Shown piece after piece: positions 45,762 to 54,748 of a stretch of 64,000 nt of DNA. The position numbers were made by a program, and so were the translations under genes. The stretch comes from CAHJWH01 sp965198905. Its GTDB lineage: Bacteria; Pseudomonadota; Alphaproteobacteria; Caulobacterales; Caulobacteraceae. Within the stretch, counting starts at the first letter, position 1. Each line of letters begins with the position of its first letter. The DNA lies in the NCBI GenBank assembly GCA_965198905.1, contig OZ240678.1:1674001-1738000 (forward strand), read 5' to 3'. The notes beneath the pieces were generated by a model. The model searched no databases. It was not told where the DNA came from and saw only the letters and a list, made by a program, of their open reading frames with translations.

Positions 45762-47099
45762 GTGGCGATCCAGCCGTCAGGCGATAACGCCTTCGTCGCC
45801 GACGCAGCGATGGAGTCGGCCATGATCCCTGGTTTCGGCAACCACGTCAGCACTGAGGCGGTGGCGGGCGCGCTGCCCGTGGGGCAGAACTCGCCCCAGC
45901 GACCGCCATTCGGTCTGTATGCCGAGCAGCTGTCCGGCGCCGCCTTCACCGCACCGCGGGCCGAGAACCGGCGGTCCTGGCTCTATCGCCTACGCCCTGC
46001 GGCCAGTCATGCGCCGTTTCAGCCCTATAGCCGTGAGACGCGGCTGTGCACCGCCCCGTTCGATGGCGCGCCTGCGACGCCGAACCGATTGCGTTGGAAT
46101 CCGCTTGCCCCGCCTGCCGCGCCTACCGATTTCCTCGACGGTCTAGTCACCTACTGTGGCGCGGGCGACGTGAATGCGGGATCCGGTCTTGCGGTGCACC
46201 TGTATTCGGCCAACCGCTCGATGGAGCGTCGGGCGCTGCAGAACTCCGACGGCGAGATGCTGATCGTGCCGCAACAGGGCGCACTTCGGCTGGTCACCGA
46301 ACTCGGCGTCATCATGCTGGCCCCGCAGCAGATCGCCGTCATTCCCCGCGGCGTGCGTTTTCGGGTCGAGCTGCCGGACGGCGCGGCCCGGGGCTATGTC
46401 TGCGAGAACTACGGCGCGCTGCTCCGCCTACCGGACCTCGGGCCGATCGGCGCCAACGGGCTGGCCAATCCGCGCGACTTCGAGACGCCCGTGGCGGCGT
46501 TCGAGGATATCGAGGGGCCCGCCGAGCTGGTGCAGAAGTTCCAGGGTGGCCTCTGGACCACGACGCTCGACCACAGTCCGTTTGACGTGGTGGCCTGGCA
46601 CGGGAACCTGGCGCCCTACCGCTACGACCTGCGCCGGTTCAACGTCATCAACACCGTCAGCTTCGACCATCCCGACCCGTCGATCTTCACCGTGCTGACC
46701 TCACCGTCGGAGATGTCCGGGACCGCAAACGTGGACTTCGTCATCTTCCCGCCCCGCTGGATGGTGGCCGAGCACACCTTTCGCCCGCCCTGGTTCCACA
46801 GGAACGTGATGAGTGAGTTCATGGGCCTGGTGCACGGCGCCTATGATGCCAAGGCCGGCGGCTTCGCGCCGGGAGGCGCCAGTCTGCACAACTCCATGAA
46901 CGGCCATGGGCCGGACCGCGCCAGCTGGGAAGTGGCGAGCCGAGCAGAGCTGAGGCCGCACAAGATCGACGGCACGATGGCCTTCATGTTCGAGAGCCGC
47001 CGGGTGCAGCGCCCCACGGCCTGGGCCATGCAGTCGCCCCTGATGCAGCTCGACTACGACGAGGTCTGGGCCGACTTCCCCAAGGCGCGCGTTCCGTAA
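45762..47099 (+). CDS. hmgA: Homogentisate 1,2-dioxygenase
   Basis: The 445-residue protein opens the homogentisate ring to maleylacetoacetate. Conserved parts are IPGFGNHVSTEAVAGALPVGQNSPQ at the N-terminus, the metal-binding block MVAEHTFRPPWFHRNVMSEFMGLVHG (His and Glu ligands), and GGFAPGGASLHNSMNGHGPD (His). The start is a GTG at 45762, but the ATG at 45810 before ESAMIPGFGNH is a credible alternative. It follows hppD closely. Its last 46 bases overlap the convergent hydrolase gene. The later pathway enzymes (fumarylacetoacetase, isomerase) are not in the window. Confidence 0.95.
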   Translation: MAIQPSGDNAFVADAAMESAMIPGFGNHVSTEAVAGALPVGQNSPQRPPFGLYAEQLSGAAFTAPRAENRRSWLYRLRPAASHAPFQPYSRETRLCTAPFDGAPATPNRLRWNPLAPPAAPTDFLDGLVTYCGAGDVNAGSGLAVHLYSANRSMERRALQNSDGEMLIVPQQGALRLVTELGVIMLAPQQIAVIPRGVRFRVELPDGAARGYVCENYGALLRLPDLGPIGANGLANPRDFETPVAAFEDIEGPAELVQKFQGGLWTTTLDHSPFDVVAWHGNLAPYRYDLRRFNVINTVSFDHPDPSIFTVLTSPSEMSGTANVDFVIFPPRWMVAEHTFRPPWFHRNVMSEFMGLVHGAYDAKAGGFAPGGASLHNSMNGHGPDRASWEVASRAELRPHKIDGTMAFMFESRRVQRPTAWAMQSPLMQLDYDEVWADFPKARVP

Positions 47100-47917
47100 A
47101 GCCCGAGCCGTGTAGGCGCACTCGTCAGCAGGTCGGCGGCTTCGTCGGCCGCCGGATCGTTTGCGACGTAGCGCGACGCCCAGGCGGCGATCACCTCGGC
47201 GGCGTATCCGGCGTCCGCTTCCCGCGTCAGCAGGTGGTCGGCCCCGTCCAGAGACACGAAGCTCTTGGAGTGGTGCGCGTGGCTGAAGATCAGTGTGGCG
47301 TTGTCGATGTCGACCACCTCGTCGCCCGGAGCATGCAGGATCAGCAGCGGGCGACGGAGCGCAGCGATCCGCTGGCCCATGTCCTGGCGGCGCAGGTCGT
47401 CGACGAAGCCGCCGCTCACCTGGAAGGTGCGGCCCGCCAGCCCACCCGACGCCTCGCCCGCCTCGATCAGGGCCTGCAGCCGGTCGCCGAACCGGCCAAG
47501 GACATGGGTCACCTCGAACGGCGCGCCCAGGGTCGCCACCGCGCGCACGTCGGGAAGCTGGCCGGCGGCGGCCAGCACCGCAGCTCCGCCCAGGCTGTGG
47601 CCGACGAGCAGGTGCGGCGTCAGCCCTTGCTCCGACATCGCGGCGGCCGCGGCCAGGACGTCGCGCACGTCGGCGCTGAAGCCGCCGCGCCCGAACTCGC
47701 CCTCGCTGGCGCCAAGGCCAGTGAAGTCGAACCGCAGGACCACAAAGCCGCGCGCCGCCAGCCCCCGCGCCACCCGCACCGCGGCCAGCGAACTTTTCGA
47801 ACAGGTGAAGCAGTGGGCGAACAGGGCGCAGGCTCTGGGCGGCCCCTCGGGCATTTCCAACCGACCCGACAGCGTGGCGCCTTCAAAGGTGCGGATGTCG
47901 AAGACCCGCGTACTCAT
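47054..47917 (-). CDS. Alpha/beta hydrolase
   Basis: The 287-residue protein has the alpha/beta-hydrolase order: an oxyanion strand region (ALFAHCFTCSKSS), the nucleophile elbow VGHSLGGAAVL with Ser, LLILHAPGDEVVDIDNA holding the acidic residue, and DGADHLLTREADAG with the catalytic His. The family is close to osmotically induced or dienelactone-like hydrolases. No signal peptide is seen, so it acts in the cytosol on an unknown ester. It follows the TetR regulator by 46 bases on the same strand, indicating one transcript. Confidence 0.85.
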   Translation of the reverse strand: MSTRVFDIRTFEGATLSGRLEMPEGPPRACALFAHCFTCSKSSLAAVRVARGLAARGFVVLRFDFTGLGASEGEFGRGGFSADVRDVLAAAAAMSEQGLTPHLLVGHSLGGAAVLAAAGQLPDVRAVATLGAPFEVTHVLGRFGDRLQALIEAGEASGGLAGRTFQVSGGFVDDLRRQDMGQRIAALRRPLLILHAPGDEVVDIDNATLIFSHAHHSKSFVSLDGADHLLTREADAGYAAEVIAAWASRYVANDPAADEAADLLTSAPTRLGLYGTRALGKSAQTSS

Positions 47918-47963
47918 CGCGCGATCGATCGGCCACGCCGGGCCCTGGGCCGGTGAGGGGACC

Positions 47964-48581
47964 TCACTGACCGACCAGGGCGTAGAGGCGCAAGGCGGTG
48001 TCGGCGACCACGTCGATGTCCTCGGCGTAGCCGCTGGAGCTCCAGGCCCGCGCGATATGCAGTCCGCCGCCCACCACGCCCCGGATCAGCAGCGGCGACG
48101 GCGGCCCTGTTTCGCATGACCGAGCGGGCAGCAGCTCGGTCAGGAGGGCGCCGAATTCATCCAGGCTCTCGGAAATGGCGTCTTCGGTCTTCGGGCTGAC
48201 GCTGGCCAGCTCGATCAGGTAGACGCGCGCGCCGGCGGGGTGGTCCCGCAGGCTGTTCAGGTATCGTAGCAAGCCTGCGCGAACCTGCTGCATCGGCGGC
48301 CCCCCCGCCTCCAGCGCGGCACGGCGCATGGAGGTGAGCAGCTCGCTCGTCACCTGGTGGAAGCAGGCGCAAAGCAGGTCCTCGCTGCTCGGAAACGACT
48401 CGTAGAAGTAGCGCTCGGTCAGGCCTGCGGCCTCGCACACGGCCTTCACCGTGGCGTTGCGATATCCCTTCTCGCCGTAGGTCTCAACCGCCGCCCGGAT
48501 CAGCTGGGCGCGCCGTTCGCTGCGCCGCTCCTCACCGGTCTTCCCGCCGAACCTTCGCCTGGCCGTCACACACCCTTCCAT
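47964..48581 (-). CDS. TetR-family transcriptional regulator
   Basis: The 205-residue regulator starts at the ATG at 48581 (MEGCVTARRRFGGKTGEERRSERRAQLIRAAVETYGEKGYRNATVKAVCEAAGLTERYFYESFPSSEDLL). The helix-turn-helix region (VKAVCEAAGLTERYFYESF) is typical of TetR. The rest is the helical ligand-binding and dimer domain. It is divergent from the flavin monooxygenase/TonB-receptor cluster across a 388-base gap and co-directional with the hydrolase, so it may control one or both. The frame is open further upstream, but those codons are not supported. Confidence 0.85.
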   Translation of the reverse strand: MEGCVTARRRFGGKTGEERRSERRAQLIRAAVETYGEKGYRNATVKAVCEAAGLTERYFYESFPSSEDLLCACFHQVTSELLTSMRRAALEAGGPPMQQVRAGLLRYLNSLRDHPAGARVYLIELASVSPKTEDAISESLDEFGALLTELLPARSCETGPPSPLLIRGVVGGGLHIARAWSSSGYAEDIDVVADTALRLYALVGQ

Positions 48582-48969
48582 CGCCGTTTCAGTGGCCCGC
48601 AGGCGCGAGGCCCGCAAGCGCTTTCGCAGGGCGACTCCGCCAGGGGGCCTGGGAGGTGGGGCGACAATCTGCGCATCTTGTGATTGACAAGGCCGCATGT
48701 CAGAACTGCGTCAAGACGTGGTCGACGGGGAGCCCGAAGGTGTTGGGAAAGTTTTCCCGCCGCTCGATCGGTTGGTCGTCTGAACTTTCGAGCTTCAGTG
48801 TGTCGATTTACGGCCTTTGAGAGACGATCTATTGATAACCGAGACGTTCACCGATCGCCCGCGTGAGGAGCTTTTGGCCTCGTCGCTGCGCCTTCGGGTG
48901 CGGATCGGGCTCGTCCTTGCATATATGGCTCCTGTCGGCCTTGGGCCGGCCAGTATCGGGAGCTGACGG
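48582..48969. promoter_or_regulatory. Divergent promoter region between TetR and the monooxygenase cluster
   Basis: The 388-base gap separates two divergent transcription units and holds no gene I can support. It contains a short dyad CTTGT-GATTG-ACAAG at 48677-48691, which is too short to call an operator confidently. A purine-rich ribosome-binding region precedes the monooxygenase start. Confidence 0.4.
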
Positions 48970-50487
48970 ATGGCGGGTTCAAGACAGGTTGCGGCGCCCA
49001 GCGACACCAAGCGGGTGGACGTCCTGATCGTGGGGGCGGGGCTTTCGGGGATCGCGGCGGCTTGCACGCTGACGACACGCCTGCCGGCCAAGAGCTATGC
49101 GATCCTGGAAGGACGCCAGGCCATGGGCGGGACCTGGGACCTGTTCCGCTATCCGGGCGTCCGCTCCGATTCGGACATGCACACCCTGGGCTACGGCTTC
49201 CGGCCCTGGCCCGGCGAGCGCGCTTTCACCGACGGCGCCTCCATCGCCAGCTACATCCGCGACACCGCCGAGGAATACGGCGTCGATCGCCACATCCGAT
49301 ACGGCCACAAGGTGGTGCGCGCGTCCTGGTCGACGCCCGACGCGCAGTGGAGCGTTGAGGTCGAGACCGACGGCGGGCGCCAGACGATCACCTGCAACTT
49401 CCTGTATCTGGGCACCGGCTATTACGACTATTCGGCGGGATATCTTCCAGCCTGGCCGGGTGTAGATGATTTCGCGGGCACGCTGGTTCATCCGCAACAG
49501 TGGCCCGAGCATCTCGACTACGCCGGCAAGCAGGTGGTGGTGGTCGGCAGCGGGGCGACGGCGATCACGCTGCTTCCGGAACTGGCCAAGACCGCCGCAC
49601 ACGTCACCATGCTGCAGCGCTCGCCGACCTATGTGGTGGCGCGCCCGGCGTTGGATAACATCGCCCGCTGGCTGCAGCGCGTGCTGCCCTCCAAACTGGC
49701 CCACGCCCTGACGCGCTGGAAGAACGTGCTGTTCGGCATGTATTTCTTCAACCTCGCCCGGCAAAAGCCCGACAAGGTGAGGGCCGCTATCGTCAAGATG
49801 ACCCAGGCGCATCTGGGGGCGGACTACGACGTGGCCACCCACTTCACCCCCAAGTACGCGCCCTGGGACCAGCGGGTGTGCGTGGCGCCGGATGCGGACT
49901 TCTTCGCCACCCTGCGCTCCAAGAAGGCCTCGGTGGTCACCGACCAGATCGAGCGGTTCACCGCAAGCGGCCTGCAGCTGAAAGGCGGCCAGACCCTGGA
50001 CGCCGACGTCGTGATCGCGGCGACCGGACTGACCATGCAGCTGATAGGCGGTGCGCAGCTGGTGGTCGACGGCGCCCCTGTCGAGATCAGCAAGAGCCTG
50101 CTCTACAAGGGCATGATGCTGAGCGGCGTGCCCAACATGTGCATGGCCATCGGCTACACCAATACGTCCTGGACGCTGAAGTGCGAGCTGACCGCCAACT
50201 ACGCCTGCCGCCTGATCGCGCGCATGGACGCCAAGGGATACGCCTGGTGCGCGCCCGACCGCGGCGTCGACGCGCTCGACGAGATCCCGGGGCTGGCCCT
50301 CACCTCCGGCTATGTCCAGCGCGCCAAGGACATCCTGCCCAAGCAGGGCTCGAGCGCGCCGTGGAAGACCCACCAGAACTACGTCCAGGACGTCGCCTCG
50401 ATGCGCTTCGGCGCGATCGAGGACGGCGTGCTGAAGTTCCATCGATCCGTCCCAACCGCCAAGGCGGCAACCGCCAAGGCGGCCTAG
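48970..50487 (+). CDS. Flavin-containing (Baeyer-Villiger-type) monooxygenase
   Basis: The 505-residue FAD/NADPH enzyme shows the first Rossmann motif VDVLIVGAGLSGIAAACTL (FAD), the MGGTWDLFRYPGVRSDSDMHTLGYGF block typical of the Baeyer-Villiger/FMO fold, and the second Rossmann motif KQVVVVGSGATAITLLPEL (NADPH). ADVVIAATGL follows. Members oxidise ketones to esters or hydroxylate N or S atoms. It is the first gene of a probable cluster with a TonB receptor and an MFS transporter, all on the plus strand, suggesting uptake and attack of a cyclic ketone, terpenoid or steroid. The C-terminus has a short KAATAKAA repeat. Confidence 0.9.
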   Translation: MAGSRQVAAPSDTKRVDVLIVGAGLSGIAAACTLTTRLPAKSYAILEGRQAMGGTWDLFRYPGVRSDSDMHTLGYGFRPWPGERAFTDGASIASYIRDTAEEYGVDRHIRYGHKVVRASWSTPDAQWSVEVETDGGRQTITCNFLYLGTGYYDYSAGYLPAWPGVDDFAGTLVHPQQWPEHLDYAGKQVVVVGSGATAITLLPELAKTAAHVTMLQRSPTYVVARPALDNIARWLQRVLPSKLAHALTRWKNVLFGMYFFNLARQKPDKVRAAIVKMTQAHLGADYDVATHFTPKYAPWDQRVCVAPDADFFATLRSKKASVVTDQIERFTASGLQLKGGQTLDADVVIAATGLTMQLIGGAQLVVDGAPVEISKSLLYKGMMLSGVPNMCMAIGYTNTSWTLKCELTANYACRLIARMDAKGYAWCAPDRGVDALDEIPGLALTSGYVQRAKDILPKQGSSAPWKTHQNYVQDVASMRFGAIEDGVLKFHRSVPTAKAATAKAA

Positions 50488-50505
50488 CCTAAACGTCCGC
50501 ATGTC

Positions 50506-50571
50506 GCCGGGTCCAAGCTCGGACCCGGCCTTCGAGACGAAACAACTCTGCGCCGGACACGCAAGTCCGGC
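50506..50571. repeat. Two short hairpins between the monooxygenase and TonB-receptor genes
   Basis: GCCGGGTCC - AAGCTC - GGACCCGGC (50506-50529) is followed by GCCGGAC - ACGCAA - GTCCGGC (50552-50571). Both are perfect arms without a T-run. They may be REP-like palindromes or attenuating RNA stems that separate expression of the two genes. Confidence 0.75.
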
Positions 50572-50591
50572 CATGATCTCGGGGAGTCGAC

Positions 50592-53306
50592 ATGAAGTCT
50601 CGCTTATTCTGGCGGGTGACCGCATCCTCGCTGGCGATCGTCGCCGGCGCCTTCGCCAGCGGGAGCGCCTGGGCGCAGGGCGCCGCCAGCCCGGGGCCTG
50701 TGACCACGCCGTCGGGTGAGATCGGCCCCTCCAGCCCCACCTCCCAGACCCAGGCGCCAGGCGCGCCGCCGGTCCCCGGCGGCGGCGTCCGGGCGCCGCT
50801 GGCGCCGAGCGTCTCCGGCGCGCCCGCCGCCTCGATCGCTCCTGTGGCGCGCACGCCCTACACCGTCGACGCCATCGTGGTCACCGCGCAGAAGCGCAAG
50901 GAGAACCTGCAGGACGTCCCCATCGTGGTGACCGTGGTGAACAAGCAGCTGTTGCAGGACAGCGGCGTGCGCGACATCAAAGACCTCAGCAAGCTGGTCC
51001 CGGGCCTGACCGTAGTCTCCGACACCTCCACCGCCAGCACCACCGCGCGCATCCGCGGCGTCGGCACGGTCGGCGACAATCCGGGCCTGGAGCCCTCGGT
51101 CGGCATCGTCATCGACGGCGTTTACCGGCCGCGAAACGGCGTGGGCTTCGGCGACCTGGGCGATGTGGACCAGATCGAGGTGCTGAAGGGGCCGCAAGGC
51201 ACGCTGTTCGGCAAGTCGACCTCGGCCGGGGTGATCAGCGTCACCACCGCCCTGCCCGCGTTCAAGTTCGGTGGCAGCGCCGAGCTGACGGCCGGCAACT
51301 ACAACGCCATCGGCGGCTCGGCCGAGGTGCACGGCGCGCTGCCGATCTTCGGCGGCGACAAGGTGGCCGCCAGCCTCTACTTCGCCGACCGCCATCGGGA
51401 CGGCTTCTACTCGGTCGTCACCGGGCAAGGTCCGCGAACCGAGGACGACGACGATAACGAGAACTTCTACACCATCCGGCCGCAACTGCTGTTCAAGCCG
51501 GACAACAACCTGTCCATCCGGGTCATCGGCGACTACACGCACCGCGAAGAGGCCTGCTGTCTGGCCGTGGTCTATCGCGAGAGCCAGCCGCTCAGCAAGG
51601 CGACCGGCACGCTGAACGCCCAGCAGATCATCGCGGGCCTCGCCAACGGCGGGGGCGGCGAGCCGCAAACGCCCAATCCGTTCGACCGCATCGCCTACGC
51701 CAACCAGCCCGACCCGCAGAATACCGTGGACGAGGGCATCTCCGCCCAGATCGACTACAAGCTCCCCGCCATCAACGCGGCCATCACCTCGATCACCGCC
51801 TTCCGCAACTGGAAGCTGTTCGGAAGCCAGGACGCAGACTTCACCAACGCCGATCTCCTGTCGCGCCCCAACGGCGACCAAAACAGCGAACAGTTCCAAG
51901 ACTTCAGCCAGGAAATCCGCTTCGCCGGCACCTACGGCAAGCTCGACTACCTTGTGGGCGGCTTCTACGCCAACGAGTATCTTCGCGAAAACCAGTCTCT
52001 GTTGTTCGGCAACGCCTACAACCCCGACATCAATGACCTGATCAGCGCCTCGGCTCTGGGGGCCGCCATCCCCAACGCCCTGCAGCTGTTCTTCGGCCCG
52101 AACGCCAAGTTCGGCGCGGGCCAGGGTGACATCGACCAGTATCGCCAGCGTGACGACAGCTACGCGATCTTCACCAACGAGACCGCTCACATTACCAGCA
52201 AGTTCGACCTCAACGTCGGTCTACGCTATACCATCGACAACAAGGTCGACAACAGCAGCAACCAGAACGTCAGTCCCGCCACCGGCGCCGGCTGCGACGC
52301 GATCATTCCGACCCCGCTCGGCCAAAGTCTCGGCCAGTCCTTGCTGAACACCGTATGCCTTCCTATCGCGGAGTCGGCGTTCAACAACTTCGCCAATCAC
52401 CAGAGCGAGTCGACGTCAAACACGTCCGGCACGGTCAAGGGCGTCTATCGCTTCACGCCCGAGCTGCTAACCTATATTTCCTACGCCAAGGGCTTCAAGG
52501 CCGGCGGGTTCAACCTGGACCGCATCTCCTGCCCCAACGCCGGCAACGCCTCGGTCGGCGGCCCCTGCCCCACCACCAACGGCACACCGACCGGGTTGGT
52601 GACCGCCACCAACGCCATCACCAACACCTTCTTCAAGCCGGAATATTCCGACTCCGCAGAGATCGGCGCGAAGTCGACCCTGTTCGACCGAAAGCTGCTG
52701 TTGAACGCCACCGTGTTCTACGAGAAGTTCTCCAACTTTCAGGACAACACCTACAACGGTCTGGTGTTCGTGGTCGACAGCCTGCCCTACGTCTACAGCA
52801 AGGGTCTGGACACCGACTTCCTGTGGCGGCCGATCCGCGACTTCAGCCTGCAGGGCGGCGTGACCATCGCCAGCACCCGCTTCTCGCATAGCGACACCAC
52901 CGCGCTGTTGAACTCCAACTATCTCGGTTCGCCCGGCGCGCGCCTGCCCTTCGCACCGCAGTATTCAGCGGCGCTCGAGGGAACCTACACCTATCGCCTG
53001 CCCAACGACTACATGGTCCGCTTCAACCTCGGCGCCAAGTACAACTCCGCCTACAGCAGCAGCTCCGACGAAGACCCACGCAAGCGCCAGACCGACTACA
53101 CCGTCACCGACGGCCGCATCGTCTTCGGCCCGCAGAGCGGCCGCTACGACGTGGAGCTGTGGGCCGAGAACCTGTTCAACACCGACTATGTCCAGGCGAC
53201 CTTCAACGCGCCCGGCCAGAACGCGCCGAGCGACGCCACCGGCCTGGTCGACGCCTTCCTCGGCGCGCCGCGCACGTTTGGCGTCACGCTGCGGGCCAAG
53301 TATTAG
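50592..53306 (+). CDS. TonB-dependent outer-membrane receptor
   Basis: The 904-residue receptor has a signal peptide (MKSRLFWRVTASSLAIVAGAFASGSAWAQ), a proline-rich linker, and a plug domain (VVTAQKRKENLQDVPIVVTVV, then VPGLTVVSDT and DQIEVLKGPQGTLFGKSTSAGVISV). The large beta-barrel ends in RTFGVTLRAKY. It belongs to the big TonB group frequent in Caulobacterales and sphingomonads that take up plant- or aromatic-type substrates. The cluster with the monooxygenase and MFS permease suggests the same substrate. ATG at 50592 follows GGGGAG. Confidence 0.93.
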   Translation: MKSRLFWRVTASSLAIVAGAFASGSAWAQGAASPGPVTTPSGEIGPSSPTSQTQAPGAPPVPGGGVRAPLAPSVSGAPAASIAPVARTPYTVDAIVVTAQKRKENLQDVPIVVTVVNKQLLQDSGVRDIKDLSKLVPGLTVVSDTSTASTTARIRGVGTVGDNPGLEPSVGIVIDGVYRPRNGVGFGDLGDVDQIEVLKGPQGTLFGKSTSAGVISVTTALPAFKFGGSAELTAGNYNAIGGSAEVHGALPIFGGDKVAASLYFADRHRDGFYSVVTGQGPRTEDDDDNENFYTIRPQLLFKPDNNLSIRVIGDYTHREEACCLAVVYRESQPLSKATGTLNAQQIIAGLANGGGGEPQTPNPFDRIAYANQPDPQNTVDEGISAQIDYKLPAINAAITSITAFRNWKLFGSQDADFTNADLLSRPNGDQNSEQFQDFSQEIRFAGTYGKLDYLVGGFYANEYLRENQSLLFGNAYNPDINDLISASALGAAIPNALQLFFGPNAKFGAGQGDIDQYRQRDDSYAIFTNETAHITSKFDLNVGLRYTIDNKVDNSSNQNVSPATGAGCDAIIPTPLGQSLGQSLLNTVCLPIAESAFNNFANHQSESTSNTSGTVKGVYRFTPELLTYISYAKGFKAGGFNLDRISCPNAGNASVGGPCPTTNGTPTGLVTATNAITNTFFKPEYSDSAEIGAKSTLFDRKLLLNATVFYEKFSNFQDNTYNGLVFVVDSLPYVYSKGLDTDFLWRPIRDFSLQGGVTIASTRFSHSDTTALLNSNYLGSPGARLPFAPQYSAALEGTYTYRLPNDYMVRFNLGAKYNSAYSSSSDEDPRKRQTDYTVTDGRIVFGPQSGRYDVELWAENLFNTDYVQATFNAPGQNAPSDATGLVDAFLGAPRTFGVTLRAKY

Positions 53307-53311
53307 AGGGC

Positions 53312-54736
53312 ATGACGATAGCCTCGAGCGTTCCAGCGCGTCCCAAAGGTCTTTCCAGGGGCGCGCTGGCCTGGTCCGGTTTCGAGGGGGCGAGGACCCC
53401 CTACGTGATCCTGATCTTGATCTACGTCTTCATGCCCTACTTCGCCAACGTGGTGGTCGGCGATCCGGTGCGCGGTCAGCAGGCGGTCGCCACCCTCGGC
53501 CAGTGGTCGGGCTTGATCGTGGCCTTCACCGCACCGTTCCTCGGCGCCTCCATCGACCGGATCGGGCCGCGAAAGCCGCTGCTGCTCCTGGTCACAACGC
53601 TCATGGTCCCCCTGATGTGGTCGCTCTGGTTCACCCGGGCCGACCATCGGGGACTGTCGGTGAACGAAGTCATCGTGATCGCGGCGGCGCTGGGAGTGCT
53701 CTATGCCTATAGCGAGGTGCTGCACAATTCGATGCTGGTCCGCGCCGCGGGCCAGCGGAACGCCCACGCCGCCTCAGGGCTCGCCCTATCGCTCGGCAAC
53801 GGCGTTTCGGTGGCCGCGCTGGTGTTCGTGCTCTGGGCGTTCGAGCTTCCCGGCGCCGTACCCTGGGGCTTCGTGCCCAAGGCGCCCCTGTTCGGGCTGA
53901 ACCAGCACCTGAACGAGCCGGCCCGCATCGTAGGTCCGATCGCCGCCGTCATGTTCGGCTTGGGCGCGCTCCCGCTGTTCCTGCTGACCCCGGACGCCCC
54001 TCGCACCGGCGTCTCGGCCCTGGCAGCGCTCCGCGGCGGCCTTCGCTCGATGAAGCTCATGCTGGGCAGCCTGAAGGGGCAACGTGATGCGACGGTCTTC
54101 CTGCTCTCGCGGATGCTTTACATCGACGCCATGACTGCGGTGCTCCTGTTTACCGGCGTCTATGCGGGGGGCGTGATGCATTGGGGCACGCTGCAGCTGC
54201 TGGCCTATGGCGTGCTGCTCAGCGTGCTTTCGGTGTTGGGCGGGATCGTCGGGGGCGCCATGGATCACCAGCTCGGTCCCAAGAACGCCATCCGCATCGA
54301 GATCGGCATGACGGTGCTCAGCCTCTCCGCTCTGCTCGGCATGTCGCCGACCCGCATCCTGTATCTCTGGCCCTACGACCCGCTCACCCATGCGGTGCTC
54401 TGGCACGGCCCGATGTTCAGCACCCTGCCGGAGGTGGCCTATCTGGCGTGCAGCTTCTTCAGCGCGGTGTTCATCACCGCCTCCTACGCCTCCAGTCGCA
54501 CGCTGCTGACCCGGCTGGCCCCGCCTGAGCAGACGGGCGCCTTCTTCGGCCTCTACGCCTTGTCGGGGACCGCTACGGTTTGGATCGGCTCGGCGCTGGT
54601 GCTGTGGGCGACGCATACCTGGCACACCCAGCAGTCCGGGTTCGTCGCCCTGGAGGTGCTCATGTCGCTGGGCTTCGTCGGCCTGCTGTTCGTCCGGGGC
54701 GGGGGTCGCGCCAGGGACCTGGCGGAGGCGACGTGA
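53312..54736 (+). CDS. MFS transporter (Atg22/UMF1-like)
   Basis: The 474-residue protein has about twelve membrane helices. It begins MTIASSVPARPKG and includes WSGLIVAFTAPFLGASIDRIGPRKPLLLL with the MFS loop 2-3 signature (GxxxDRxGxRkP). Later helices carry LAYGVLLSVLSVLGGIVGGAMDHQLGPKNAIR and LTRLAPPEQTGAFFGLYALSGTATVWIGS, resembling the UMF1 subfamily. It starts 5 bases after the TonB-receptor stop and probably carries the imported compound or a product across the inner membrane. The direction (import or export) is not shown by the sequence. Confidence 0.9.
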   Translation: MTIASSVPARPKGLSRGALAWSGFEGARTPYVILILIYVFMPYFANVVVGDPVRGQQAVATLGQWSGLIVAFTAPFLGASIDRIGPRKPLLLLVTTLMVPLMWSLWFTRADHRGLSVNEVIVIAAALGVLYAYSEVLHNSMLVRAAGQRNAHAASGLALSLGNGVSVAALVFVLWAFELPGAVPWGFVPKAPLFGLNQHLNEPARIVGPIAAVMFGLGALPLFLLTPDAPRTGVSALAALRGGLRSMKLMLGSLKGQRDATVFLLSRMLYIDAMTAVLLFTGVYAGGVMHWGTLQLLAYGVLLSVLSVLGGIVGGAMDHQLGPKNAIRIEIGMTVLSLSALLGMSPTRILYLWPYDPLTHAVLWHGPMFSTLPEVAYLACSFFSAVFITASYASSRTLLTRLAPPEQTGAFFGLYALSGTATVWIGSALVLWATHTWHTQQSGFVALEVLMSLGFVGLLFVRGGGRARDLAEAT

Positions 54737-54748
54737 GCTGACCTCGGC

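Noticed and set aside
48677..48691. Dyad CTTGT-GATTG-ACAAG near the TetR gene as an operator
   Set aside because: Five-base arms are expected by chance in this gap, and nothing else supports it.
50604..52190. A 528-codon reverse-strand frame
   Set aside because: It lies opposite the TonB-dependent receptor gene and has no domain-like sequence.
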